Positions 1-7,132 are shown, counted from the stretch's first letter. The stretch: 19,242 bases of DNA from DASYTH01 sp035762905 (GCF_035762905.1 NZ_DASUCC010000134.1:1-19242); one strand, 5' to 3'. Notes: generated by a model from the letters alone, not told the origin. Numbers and translations: made by a program.

Positions 1-827
1 TGGCTCACCGCGAACGCCTGCAGCGCCGGGCGGTTCTGCTCGTCACTGCCCCGGTGGTACTCGTAGATCCAGGAGGTCGAGCCGGCGTCGGTGACCGGGG
101 TCCAGAAGTTGAACCCGTGCGGCACCGCGGTCGCCGGGAACGTGTTGCCCCGGGAGAAGTCCCGGGACGAGTGCGTGCCCCTGGTGGTGAGCACGCACTC
201 GATGGGCGTCGGCCGGTGCGGACGCGGGCGACGGGTGCCGATCCGCAGGTCGTCGATCCAGCCACCGAACTTGACCGGGCCGTGCGGCGAGGCGTAGTGC
301 ACCAGGATCTTGGTGATCTTCTTTCCCGCGGCCACCGCGCCGATCCGGGCGATCCGGCGGTTCCACTGGTTGGCGTAGAGCGCCTTCGACTCGCCCTGTC
401 CGCGCGGGGAAAGCTCGAACCCGAGCTGGTCGACCGCGCCCAGCTCGGACAGCTGGGTGCCGTCCTCGAAGGCAAGGTCGACCGTGACGTAGGTGCTCGG
501 GTAGCGCAGATCGCCCCCGGTCAGCTCGGGAAAGATCAGGTAGGACAGCTCGGTCTCGGCGGTCACCTCGATCTCGACCCAGAAGATCCGGTTCACCACG
601 AAGGCCGGGCCGTCGCCGCGGTGCGCGCCGTGGTAGCGCAGCGACCGCACGCCGGTGAACCCGACGCCGCGCCGGGCGTTGTACGTCTGGGACGGTCCAC
701 CGCCCGGATGCGTGCGCATGGTGGCGTGGTCCGAGCGCGGCTTGCCGTCCGTGGTGTCGATCGTGTCGGTCCACGTGGGAGCCGGGTCACCGTCCTCGAA
801 CGAGGTGAAGAACTGGTCGCCGTTCAT
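1..827 (-). CDS. GH92 family glycosyl hydrolase (alpha-mannosidase type), 5' part only
   Basis: About 275 codons are visible; the gene runs off the left edge. The protein begins MNGDQFFTSFEDGDPAPTW, and the stretch with YPSTYVTVDLAF, LSPRGQGESKALYANQWN and GGWIDDLRIG matches my recollection of the N-terminal beta-sandwich domain of glycoside hydrolase family 92. These are calcium-dependent exo-alpha-mannosidases, usually 700 residues or more. The catalytic (alpha/alpha)6 domain would lie outside the window. The ATG at 827 is supported by GGAAAGGG at 839-846 (minus strand), and an in-frame TAG seven codons upstream prevents extension. No signal peptide precedes the domain, so the enzyme appears cytoplasmic or non-classically exported, unlike many GH92 enzymes. 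The family call is firm; the linkage specificity cannot be judged from this half. Confidence 0.85.
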   Translation of the reverse strand, partial: MNGDQFFTSFEDGDPAPTWTDTIDTTDGKPRSDHATMRTHPGGGPSQTYNARRGVGFTGVRSLRYHGAHRGDGPAFVVNRIFWVEIEVTAETELSYLIFPELTGGDLRYPSTYVTVDLAFEDGTQLSELGAVDQLGFELSPRGQGESKALYANQWNRRIARIGAVAAGKKITKILVHYASPHGPVKFGGWIDDLRIGTRRPRPHRPTPIECVLTTRGTHSSRDFSRGNTFPATAVPHGFNFWTPVTDAGSTSWIYEYHRGSDEQNRPALQAFAVS

Positions 828-838
828 CCGCCCCGAGC

Positions 839-887
839 CCCTTTCCTAGTATCGCGGTGCACCCTGCCACAGATCTCCCGGAAAGGG
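839..887. promoter_or_regulatory. Divergent GH92/GNAT spacer with mirrored Shine-Dalgarno sequences
   Basis: The 66-bp gap holds a perfect 8-bp inverted repeat, CCCTTTCC at 839-846 and GGAAAGGG at 880-887. Each arm is the purine-rich ribosome-binding sequence of one of the two divergent genes (11 nt before the GH92 ATG, 6 nt before the GNAT ATG). TAGTAT at 847-852 fits the actinobacterial -10 pattern TANNNT for the rightward gene; no convincing -35 was seen. Confidence 0.4.
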
Positions 888-893
888 CCCGGA

Positions 894-1802
894 ATGTCCG
901 CGGATCTCCTCGGTCATCGCGTCGTGCTGCGCCGCCGCGCCGGCGAACGGGACGGGCGGCCGGTGTTCGCCGACATCCTGGGGCATCTCGTCGACGTCTC
1001 CGGCGCGGGGCTGGTGGTTCGGCGCGACGACGGTACTCGGGTGTCCGTGCCGGCCGCCGAGGTGCACCGGCTGCGGGCGGTGCCGCCGGGCCGGGCCGAC
1101 ATCGTCGGGCTCGAACGGGTCGCGGCCGCGAGCTGGCCGGCGCCGGAGACCGCGGCGTTGGGGCAGTGGCTGCTGCGTGCCGGCGAGGGCTGGACCCGCC
1201 GGGCCAACTCGGCGCTGGTGCTCGGCGATCCCGGACTGCCGGTCCTTGTCGCGCTGGACCGGGTGCGGGACTGGTACGTCGCGCGGAACCTGGTGCCCCG
1301 GCTGGCCGTCCCGCTGCCCACGATGGCCGCCGCCGACCGGGTCGCGGCGCGGTCCGGCTGGGAGCACGACGTGGTGACCGAGGTCCTGGTCCGGCCGGTG
1401 TCGCCGGCACCGCCGGACCCGGAGGTGCGCTTCGCGCCGGTGCCCGACGCCGGCTGGGCGGCCGTCTACCAGGCCCGGTCGGTTCCGCCGGTGGCCAACG
1501 CGATCCTCACCGGCCCGCCCGTTGTCACGTTCGGATCGCTGGTGCAGGACGGGGTTCCGGTGGCGATCGGCCGCGGCGTGGTGGACGGGGACTGGCTGGG
1601 GATCGCGGCGATGGAGACGCTGCCCGGGCACCGCCGCCGCGGGCTGGCCGCCCGGATGCTGCGGGCGCTGCTGGGCTGGGGGGCGGCGCACGGCGCCGTC
1701 CGGTGCTACCTGCAGGTGGAGGACACCAACGCCGCCGCGCGGGCGCTGTACACCGGCCTCGGGTTCGTCCGGCATCACCGGTATCGCCTTCACACCGGCT
1801 GA
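894..1802 (+). CDS. Rv0428c-like GNAT N-acetyltransferase with N-terminal SH3-like domain
   Basis: A 302-residue acetyl-CoA-dependent N-acetyltransferase of unknown substrate. Residues 1-62 form a short beta-rich region (GHRVVLRRR, VFADILGHLVDVSG, SVPAAEVHRLR) typical of the SH3-like module in the mycobacterial Rv0428c type, which has the same length. The linker holds the characteristic GWTRRANSAL (99-108). The C-terminal GNAT fold contains the acetyl-CoA pyrophosphate-binding motif PGHRRRGLAARML (244-256) and the late NAAARALYTGLGF (279-291). The ATG at 894 has GGAAAGGG 6 nt upstream and matches the expected N-terminus. The same frame stays open far upstream only because of high GC. The next gene starts 49 nt downstream on the same strand, so co-transcription is possible. 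Confidence 0.88.
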   Translation: MSADLLGHRVVLRRRAGERDGRPVFADILGHLVDVSGAGLVVRRDDGTRVSVPAAEVHRLRAVPPGRADIVGLERVAAASWPAPETAALGQWLLRAGEGWTRRANSALVLGDPGLPVLVALDRVRDWYVARNLVPRLAVPLPTMAAADRVAARSGWEHDVVTEVLVRPVSPAPPDPEVRFAPVPDAGWAAVYQARSVPPVANAILTGPPVVTFGSLVQDGVPVAIGRGVVDGDWLGIAAMETLPGHRRRGLAARMLRALLGWGAAHGAVRCYLQVEDTNAAARALYTGLGFVRHHRYRLHTG

Positions 1803-1851
1803 TCGGGTACACAGAGACGGGAACACAACGGGGCGGCGGGAAGGACGCAGG

Positions 1852-3690
1852 ATGAGCACAGCGGACATCTCTCAGGAAACGACCATCCCGACGCTGTTGC
1901 GCCGCAACGCCACCGAGTACCCGGACCTTCCGGCACTCACCGAGAGCATCGACCCCGCCGCGGTGACCTACAGCTGGTCCCGGCTGCGGGCCGAGGTCGC
2001 CGCGTTCGCCCATGGGCTGGCCGGACTCGGACTCGGTTCGGGCGACCGGATGCTGATCATGATGAGCAAGCGGCCGGAGCACTGGATCGCCGACCTGGCC
2101 GCGATGCACCTGGGCGCGCTGTCGTGCACCACCTACGACACGCTCAGCGCCGAGCAGGTCCGGTACGTGGCGCGGCACAGTGCGGCGCCGGTGATCGTGG
2201 CCGAGGGCGCCGACGCGCTCGGCCGGCTGTTGCCGGTGATCGACGACCTGCCCGCGCTGCGCCGGGTGATCGTGATCGACGAGGAGGCGAAGCCGGCCGG
2301 GGACGACCGGTTCGTCTCCTACGAGGAGGTCTGGGAGGGCGGCGCCGCGCGGCGCGAGGAGCTGGCCGCCGAGTTCGAGCGGTTGACCGACGCGATCCGC
2401 CCGGAACTGCCCCTGTGCATGATCTACACCTCCGGGACGACCGGCGATCCCAAGGGCGTCGTGCTCACCCACGCCAACGTGGTCTACCAGGCGGTGATGT
2501 TCGACGAGACCGATCCGGTCACCATCGAGCACCCGCGTTCGGTGGCGTACCTGCCGCTGGCCCACATCGCGGAGCGGATCCTCGGTATCTACCTGCCGAT
2601 CTGGCTGGCCGGGCACGTGACGATCTGCGCTGACCCGACCAAGCTGCTCCCCACGCTGCAGGCGGTGCGGCCGCACGGGCTGTTCGGCGTGCCGCGGGTG
2701 TGGGAGAAGATGGCGGCCGGGCTGCAGGGCGCGCTCGCCGCCGCGCCGGTCGAGCAGCGGGCGGCGGTGGACGCGGCCCGGTCGTTGGCCACCGAGGTGT
2801 ACCGGCTGCGGGTCGCCGGCGAGCCGGTGCCGGACGAGCTGGCGGCGCGGTTCGACGCGGCCGACGCCGCGGTGCTGCGGCCGATCCGGGCGATGCTCGG
2901 GCTGGACGAGTCGGTGCGCAACTCCAGCGGGGCGGCGCCGATTCCGGTTGCGGTGCTGGAGTTCCTGGCCAGTCTGGGGTTGACCGTGACCGAGGTGTGG
3001 GGGCTTTCGGAGACCACCGGGGCGGCGACGCTGTCCACGCCCGAGGCGTTCGCGCCGGGCACGGTCGGGCGGGCCGGGCCGGGGGTCGAGATCCGGTTGG
3101 CGTCCGATGGCGAGATCCTGGTGCGCGGGCCGATCGTGTTCGCCGGGTACCTGCAGGAGGACGGCAGCATCCGGGCGGACACCGATGCCGACGGGTGGCT
3201 GGCCACCGGCGACATCGGGACCTTCGACGAGCGGGGTCTGCTGACGATCACCGACCGGAAGAAGGAGCTGATCATCACCTCGGGTGGGAAGAACATCGCG
3301 CCGTCCAAGGTGGAGGGTCTGCTGCGGGGGCATCCGCTGGTGGGTCAGGCGGTGTGCATCGGGGATCGGCGGCCGTACCTGACGGCGCTGATCGTGTTGG
3401 ACGAGGAGGCGGCGCCGGCCTGGGCGGCGGCGCGGGGGATCTCCGGGGATCTGGCCACGTTGGCGCGCCACCCGGACGTGGTCGAGGAGTTGGACGCGGC
3501 GGTGGCGGCGGCCAACGCGGTGCTGTCCCGAGTCGAGCAGATCAAGAAGTACCACCTGCTGGACCGGCCCTGGACCCCGGAGTCCGGCGAGCTCACCCCC
3601 ACCCTCAAGCTCCGCCGCCGGGTGATCAACCAGCGGTACACCACCGAGATCGACCACCTCTATGAGGCGGCGCTGGAGCCGACGACCTGA
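1852..3690 (+). CDS. AMP-forming long-chain fatty acid-CoA ligase (FadD15-like)
   Basis: A 612-residue adenylate-forming enzyme. It should convert a fatty acid, ATP and CoA to acyl-CoA via acyl-AMP. The signature motifs are all present and intact: P-loop YTSGTTGDPKG (192-202), VWGLSETTG (382-390) of the adenine-binding region, WLATGD with D454 for the ribose, TDRKKEL (467-473) followed by TSGGKNIAP at the hinge, and the C-terminal catalytic lysine K586 in LTPTLKLRRR. Length and motif spacing fit the long-chain acyl-CoA synthetase group that includes mycobacterial FadD15. Chain length of the substrate is inferred from family only. GGGAAGGA at 1838-1845 lies 6 nt before the ATG. Third-position base choice changes to G/T-rich in roughly residues 360-560, then returns to C-rich near the end. 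Confidence 0.9.
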   Translation: MSTADISQETTIPTLLRRNATEYPDLPALTESIDPAAVTYSWSRLRAEVAAFAHGLAGLGLGSGDRMLIMMSKRPEHWIADLAAMHLGALSCTTYDTLSAEQVRYVARHSAAPVIVAEGADALGRLLPVIDDLPALRRVIVIDEEAKPAGDDRFVSYEEVWEGGAARREELAAEFERLTDAIRPELPLCMIYTSGTTGDPKGVVLTHANVVYQAVMFDETDPVTIEHPRSVAYLPLAHIAERILGIYLPIWLAGHVTICADPTKLLPTLQAVRPHGLFGVPRVWEKMAAGLQGALAAAPVEQRAAVDAARSLATEVYRLRVAGEPVPDELAARFDAADAAVLRPIRAMLGLDESVRNSSGAAPIPVAVLEFLASLGLTVTEVWGLSETTGAATLSTPEAFAPGTVGRAGPGVEIRLASDGEILVRGPIVFAGYLQEDGSIRADTDADGWLATGDIGTFDERGLLTITDRKKELIITSGGKNIAPSKVEGLLRGHPLVGQAVCIGDRRPYLTALIVLDEEAAPAWAAARGISGDLATLARHPDVVEELDAAVAAANAVLSRVEQIKKYHLLDRPWTPESGELTPTLKLRRRVINQRYTTEIDHLYEAALEPTT

Positions 3691-3706
3691 CAGTGCTTCG
3701 CGTACT

Positions 3707-3727
3707 CCCGGTGAACCGGTGACCGGG
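3707..3727 (+). terminator. Short GC hairpin after the CoA ligase
   Basis: CCCGGT (3707-3712) pairs with ACCGGG (3722-3727) across a 9-nt loop, starting 17 nt after the ligase stop codon. There is no T-run. It could be part of a U-less actinobacterial terminator or simply one of several overlapping CCGGTGA repeats in this spot. Confidence 0.25.
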
Positions 3728-3737
3728 TGAACATGTG

Positions 3738-3767
3738 AATCGTCCTCCCGTGCACATGGGGACGATT
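3738..3767 (+). terminator. 10-bp hairpin, possible terminator of the CoA ligase transcript
   Basis: The arm AATCGTCCTC (3738-3747) pairs with GGGGACGATT (3758-3767), with one G-T pair, around a 10-nt loop. It lies 48 nt past the ligase stop. No T-tail follows, so factor-independent termination is uncertain; U-less hairpins are common after actinobacterial genes. Confidence 0.35.
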
Positions 3768-3784
3768 GATCATGGGAGCCTGGG

Positions 3785-3799
3785 GATTGTTGAACAATC
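3785..3799. promoter_or_regulatory. Perfect 15-bp operator-like palindrome
   Basis: GATTGTT-G-AACAATC has 7-bp perfect arms around one central base. It is AT-rich in a very GC-rich setting, which makes it stand out. The TTGTTnAACAA core resembles operators of GntR-family (FCD-type) regulators, but this assignment is from general likeness only. No regulator gene and no adjacent start codon belong to it obviously; the nearest downstream gene is the aldo/keto reductase 240 bp away. Confidence 0.45.
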
Positions 3800-3801
3800 T
3801 T

Positions 3802-3820
3802 GCCGAGGTGCGCGGCTGGG
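3802..3820. repeat. Direct repeat, copy 1
   Basis: The 19-bp unit GCCGAGGTGCGCGGCTGGG occurs here and again at 3845-3863, with start-to-start spacing of 43 bp. It begins three bases after the palindrome. Confidence 0.7.
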
Positions 3821-3844
3821 CTGCTGGGCGAACTGGTGGCTCTC

Positions 3845-3863
3845 GCCGAGGTGCGCGGCTGGG
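3845..3863. repeat. Direct repeat, copy 2
   Basis: Exact second copy of the 19-bp unit at 3802-3820. Its last three bases are the first G-run of the quadruplex motif. Confidence 0.7.
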
Positions 3864-3883
3864 TTGGTGGGCTGGGCGCGGGG
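3861..3883 (+). other. Canonical G-quadruplex motif
   Basis: Four G-runs (3861-3863, 3869-3871, 3874-3876, 3880-3883) are separated by loops of 5, 2 and 3 nt, meeting the G3+N1-7 rule. Further runs follow at 3892-3896, 3899-3901 and 3903-3906. Whether it folds is unknown; G-runs are common in high-GC DNA. Confidence 0.5.
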
Positions 3884-3986
3884 TGCGCGTTGGGGGTTGG
3901 GCGGGGTTCGGTCGGCGCCGGCATCGGGCGCGCGGCGGCTGGCGGTTGATCGGTGTGGTGCTGCCGGTGTGGTGGGTGGGGACGGG

Positions 3987-4017
3987 TTGACTTGGAGTGT
4001 GCTCCAGCTTTTACCGT
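3987..4017 (+). promoter_or_regulatory. MerR-type promoter with 19-bp spacer
   Basis: TTGACT (-35, 3987-3992) and TACCGT (-10, 4012-4017) are separated by exactly 19 bp, the overlong spacing that MerR-family activators correct. Between them lies the dyad TGGAG-TGTG-CTCCA (3993-4006), resembling the CTTGGAGT...ACTCCAAG operators of aldehyde/electrophile-responding MerR regulators; one outer base of the right arm is off. The expected start site near 4024 leaves a 15-nt leader with GGGAGG before the aldo/keto reductase ATG. No merR gene lies in the window. Confidence 0.72.
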
Positions 4018-4039
4018 TGGTGGGGTGGGAGGTGCTGGG

Positions 4040-5011
4040 ATGCGGCGTCGGGTGTTGGGGCGGACTGGGCTGTCGGTTTCGGAGATCGGGTTCGGCGCGT
4101 GGGGGATCGGGGGTGCCGGGTGGATCGGGGCGGACGAGTCGGAGTCGGTTCGGGCGCTGCGCCGGGCGATCGAGTTGGGGGTGAACTTCATCGACACCGC
4201 CCGGCGTTACGGGGACAGCGAGCGGATCGTGGGGGAGGTGGTGCGCCAGCACGGGGCGGACGACATCGTTGTGGCGACCAAGGTGGCTCCGGCCAACCTG
4301 GTGTACCCGGCGCCGTCGGGGTTGGATCCGGCGCTGATCTTCCCGGGCGCGCACATCAGGCAGAGCGTCGAGACGAGTTTGCGGACCAGTGGGCTGGAAG
4401 CGTTCGACCTGGTGCAGTTCCATGTGTGGAGCGACGAGTGGGTCGGGCGCGGCGACTGGCTGGAGACGATCCTTGCGCTCAAGGACGAGGGGAAGCTCCG
4501 GTTCTTCGGGGTGTCGATCAACGACTATGAGCCGGACAACGTGCTGGCCCTGATAAAAAGTGGACATGTCGACACGGTGCAGGCGATCTACAACGTGTTC
4601 CATCAGGCGCCGCAAGAGCGACTGCTGCCGGCCTGCATCGAGCACGGGATCGGGCTGATCGTGCGGGTCGCGCTGGACGAGGGCGGGCTGACCGGCCGGA
4701 TCACCGCCGACGCCACGTTCCCGGACGGCGACTTCCGCCGGAACTACTTCCGCGGCGACCGGCCCGCCCAGGTCGCGCGCCGGGTCCGCACCCTGGTCGA
4801 CGAACTGGAGATCAGGACCGAGGACCTGGCCGAGGTCGCGCTGCGGTTCGTGCTCGACCACACCGCGACCTCCACGGTGATCCCCGGCATGCGCACCGTG
4901 CGCAACGTCGAGCGCAACACCGCGGTCAGCGACGGCCGCGCGCTGACCGACAAGCAGCTGGCCGTGCTCGCCCGGCATGCCTGGGAGCGCAACTTCTACA
5001 CCAGGCCCTAA
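4040..5011 (+). CDS. Aldo/keto reductase
   Basis: A 323-residue NAD(P)H-dependent (alpha/beta)8-barrel oxidoreductase reducing aldehydes or ketones. The catalytic tetrad is visible: D52 and Y57 in FIDTARRYGDSERIVG, K81 in VVATKVAP, and H128 in LVQFHVWSDEW. The N-terminal LGRTGLSVSEIGFGAWGIGG and the C-terminal STVIPGMRTVRNVERN are typical of the family's opening strand and cofactor-binding end. The ATG at 4040 is chosen because the family N-terminus begins there and GGGAGG (4027-4032) sits 7 nt upstream; the frame is open further upstream but carries nothing. It is preceded by a MerR-type promoter, suggesting induction by a reactive carbonyl or similar stress. Its TAA overlaps the stop of the convergent M20 gene. 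Substrate is not predictable. The first half is G-rich at third positions, the second half C-rich. Confidence 0.9.
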   Translation: MRRRVLGRTGLSVSEIGFGAWGIGGAGWIGADESESVRALRRAIELGVNFIDTARRYGDSERIVGEVVRQHGADDIVVATKVAPANLVYPAPSGLDPALIFPGAHIRQSVETSLRTSGLEAFDLVQFHVWSDEWVGRGDWLETILALKDEGKLRFFGVSINDYEPDNVLALIKSGHVDTVQAIYNVFHQAPQERLLPACIEHGIGLIVRVALDEGGLTGRITADATFPDGDFRRNYFRGDRPAQVARRVRTLVDELEIRTEDLAEVALRFVLDHTATSTVIPGMRTVRNVERNTAVSDGRALTDKQLAVLARHAWERNFYTRP

Positions 5012-6312
5012 ACCGTGGACAGGAACCGGTCGAGCACGTTCACGCCGAACCGCAGGCCCTCGACCGGCACCCGCTCGTCCACCCCGTGCGCCATGGCCCG
5101 GTAGTCGAAACCCGCGCGCAGGTACAGCGGGGCGAAGCCGAAGCAGTGGATCCCGAGCTGGGCGAAGGCCTTGGCGTCGGTGCCGCCGCCAAGGCAGTAC
5201 GGGACCGCGACGGCGGCGGGGTCCTCGGCGGCCAGCGCGGCGGCCATGGCGGTGAACCACGGCGAGTCCACCGGCGCCTGCACCGGAGGCTGGCGCGTGC
5301 TGAACTCCCGGCGCACGGACGGCCCGATCAGCCGGTCCACTTCGGACAACAGCTCCTCCTCGGTGCCGGGCAGCACCCGGACGTCCACCTGGGCCTGGGC
5401 CACCCCGGGGATCACGTTCACCTTGTACCCGGCGTTGAGCACGGTCGGCGTGGTGCTGTTCCGCACGGTGTTCTCCGCCAGCTTCGCCGCCGGGCCGAGC
5501 CGGGCCAGCGTGCCGTCCACATCGGACAGATCGACCTCGACGCCGAGCGCGGCGCCGGTGCGCTCCAGGTAGGCCCGCACGGCCGGGGTCAGCCGGACCG
5601 GCCAGGTGTGCCCAGCCAGCCGGGACAGCGCTCCGATCAGCTTGACCACCGCGTTGTCGTCGTTGCGCCGGGACCCGTGGCCGGCCCGCCCGGTGGCGGT
5701 GAGCATCAGGTGCGCGGTGCCCCGCTCGGCGGTGCCCACCGGGTACAGGTGCACCGGCTCGCCGGACGCCGAGCGCAGCGGCACGGTGTACCCGCCGGAC
5801 TCGCTGATCGCCGCCGTGCACCCGGCGAACAGCTCGGGATGCGCCTCGACCAGCCAGTGCGCGCCGTAGTCGCCGCGGTCCTCCTCATCGGCGAGGAAGG
5901 CCAGCACCACGTCGCGGCGCGGCCGGCGTCCCTCGGCGGCCCAGCGCCGAAGCACCGTGAGCACCATGGCGCACATGTCCTTCATGTCCACCGCGCCGCG
6001 GCCCCACACGTAGCCGTCGCGGATCTCCCCGGCGAACGGCGGCACCGACCACTCGTCCGGGTCGGCCGGCACCACGTCGAGGTGGCCGTGCACCAGGAGC
6101 GCGTCCAGCCCGGGCTCGGTGCCGGGCACCCGGGCCACCACGTTGCTGCGCAGCGGCGCCCGCTCGAGCAGGACCGGCGCGCAACCGGCATCGGTCAGGT
6201 TGGCCGCCACGAACTCGGCGGCCGCGCGCTCGCCGTGGGACTGGCCGTGTCCCCGGTTCGTGGTGTCGAACCGGATCAGCTCGGCACACAGTTCCTCGAC
6301 CTGCTCACCCAT
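5008..6312 (-). CDS. M20/M25/M40 family metallopeptidase
   Basis: A 434-residue di-zinc amidohydrolase or peptidase, presumably cytoplasmic, cleaving dipeptides or N-acylated amino acids. Zinc and catalytic residues are intact: H77 and D79 in VHGHLDVVP, bridging D109 in GAVDMKDM, general base E143 with ligand E144 in ADEEDRGDYG, E171 in SESGG, and H409 in AMAHGVDE. Residues about 195-320 form the inserted lid/dimerisation domain. The start ATG (6310-6312) overlaps the stop of the upstream M55 gene by 8 nt, so the two are translationally coupled and likely share a substrate stream. At its 3' end the TAG overlaps the convergent aldo/keto reductase stop by 4 nt. Exact substrate cannot be told from sequence. 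Confidence 0.92.
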   Translation of the reverse strand: MGEQVEELCAELIRFDTTNRGHGQSHGERAAAEFVAANLTDAGCAPVLLERAPLRSNVVARVPGTEPGLDALLVHGHLDVVPADPDEWSVPPFAGEIRDGYVWGRGAVDMKDMCAMVLTVLRRWAAEGRRPRRDVVLAFLADEEDRGDYGAHWLVEAHPELFAGCTAAISESGGYTVPLRSASGEPVHLYPVGTAERGTAHLMLTATGRAGHGSRRNDDNAVVKLIGALSRLAGHTWPVRLTPAVRAYLERTGAALGVEVDLSDVDGTLARLGPAAKLAENTVRNSTTPTVLNAGYKVNVIPGVAQAQVDVRVLPGTEEELLSEVDRLIGPSVRREFSTRQPPVQAPVDSPWFTAMAAALAAEDPAAVAVPYCLGGGTDAKAFAQLGIHCFGFAPLYLRAGFDYRAMAHGVDERVPVEGLRFGVNVLDRFLSTV

Positions 6313-7132
6313 AGGTGTCCTCCACGGCTCCCGCGGCGATCGCGGTAACCACCTTGAACGCCTTCATCGCCTCAGTCATTGTCGGGGCGTCGAACCCGAC
6401 TCGCCGGGTGCCCACCAGATCCACGGTCGGAACCACGGCCGCGGCGTGTGCCAGGTGGGTCGCGTCGAACTCGACCTCGATCCGGTGTGCGCCGGGTTTC
6501 GGCTCGGTGCGGCCGGCCTCGACCATGGCCATCTGGGCGGCTCCGGAGATCTCCGCCCCGGTGCGGGTGGGCGGAGCGCAGATCGCGGCGTAGCGGCTCA
6601 CACATTCCTTCACCGCGACCAGCCGGGCCCCTGGCGCGTACTCGGCGGCATCGACGCAGGTCAGGTCGTCCCCGGTGACCAGCAGGACCGGGACGCCGTG
6701 CTCGGCGGCCAGCGCCGCGTTGAGCCGCCCCTCGCTGGCCTGCACCCCGTCCAGCCAGACGCCGGTGATCGAGTTGGGCAGGTAGGTGTGGGACAGCACG
6801 CCGTCCATGCCGGCGCCGGCGTGGTAGCCGAGGAACACCACGCCGTCCATCCCGGTGTCGATGCCCTGCATCATGGACAGCGGCTTGTGCCGGCCGGTGA
6901 GCATCCTGGCCCTGGGGTCGAGGTCCTCGAGCAGGAGGTTGCGCTGGGTCGAGTGCGCCTCGTTGACCAGGACCTCGGTGGCGCCGCCGTCGTGCAGGCC
7001 GGTCACGCAGGCGTTGACGTCGCCGGTGAACATCCGCCGGAACCGCTCCCACTGCTCGGTCCCGGGCGCCACGTCGGCGCTCCAGGTGACGCCGGTGGCC
7101 CCCTCCATGTCCGCCGAAATCATGATCCGCAT
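6305..7132 (-). CDS. M55 family D-aminopeptidase (DppA-like)
   Basis: A 275-residue zinc peptidase of the M55 family, whose type member is Bacillus subtilis DppA, a decameric D-aminopeptidase acting on D-Ala-containing peptides. With the ATG at 7132 the zinc ligands are D8 and E10 (SADMEG), H60 (NEAHS), H104 (GYHA) and E134 (ASEGRLNA), with H115 in LSHTY; the first four and H115 carry the same numbers as in DppA as I recall them. An in-frame GTG at 7141 would add three residues, but the DppA numbering and a -10-like TAACGT ending 7 nt before the ATG favour 7132. It leads a two-gene unit with the M20 peptidase and is divergent from a peptide importer; in B. subtilis dppA heads the dpp transporter operon, so the pairing makes sense. 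Confidence 0.93.
   Translation of the reverse strand: MRIMISADMEGATGVTWSADVAPGTEQWERFRRMFTGDVNACVTGLHDGGATEVLVNEAHSTQRNLLLEDLDPRARMLTGRHKPLSMMQGIDTGMDGVVFLGYHAGAGMDGVLSHTYLPNSITGVWLDGVQASEGRLNAALAAEHGVPVLLVTGDDLTCVDAAEYAPGARLVAVKECVSRYAAICAPPTRTGAEISGAAQMAMVEAGRTEPKPGAHRIEVEFDATHLAHAAAVVPTVDLVGTRRVGFDAPTMTEAMKAFKVVTAIAAGAVEDTYG

Larger units (their letters stand above)
3691..4039. other. Gene-free stretch with hairpins, operator-like palindrome, direct repeat and G-rich tract
   Basis: This 349-bp interval holds no convincing gene. From left to right it contains two hairpins just after the ligase stop, a perfect odd-centred palindrome (3785-3799), a 19-bp direct repeat (3802-3820 and 3845-3863), a strongly G-rich plus strand with a quadruplex motif (3861-3883), and the promoter of the aldo/keto reductase. 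Reading frames that cross it give low-complexity G/R/W-rich (plus) or P/T/R-rich (minus) peptides without recognisable domains. It may be the remains of a lost small gene, but nothing in the translation proves that. Confidence 0.6.

Noticed and set aside
54..893. Long upstream extension of the GNAT reading frame
   Set aside because: It runs antisense through the GH92 gene and has no domain; the Rv0428c-type N-terminus and ribosome-binding sequence fix the start at 894.
3766..3990. 74-codon frame in the gene-free stretch (begins MIMGAWGLLNN from a TTG, or MGAWGLLNN from the ATG at 3772)
   Set aside because: No ribosome-binding sequence, G/R/W-rich low complexity produced by the direct repeat and G-rich tract, no family resemblance.
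1525..4197. 890-codon open frame on the minus strand
   Set aside because: It is antisense to the CoA ligase, rich in R/P/H/Q with no motifs, and is a high-GC shadow of the real gene.
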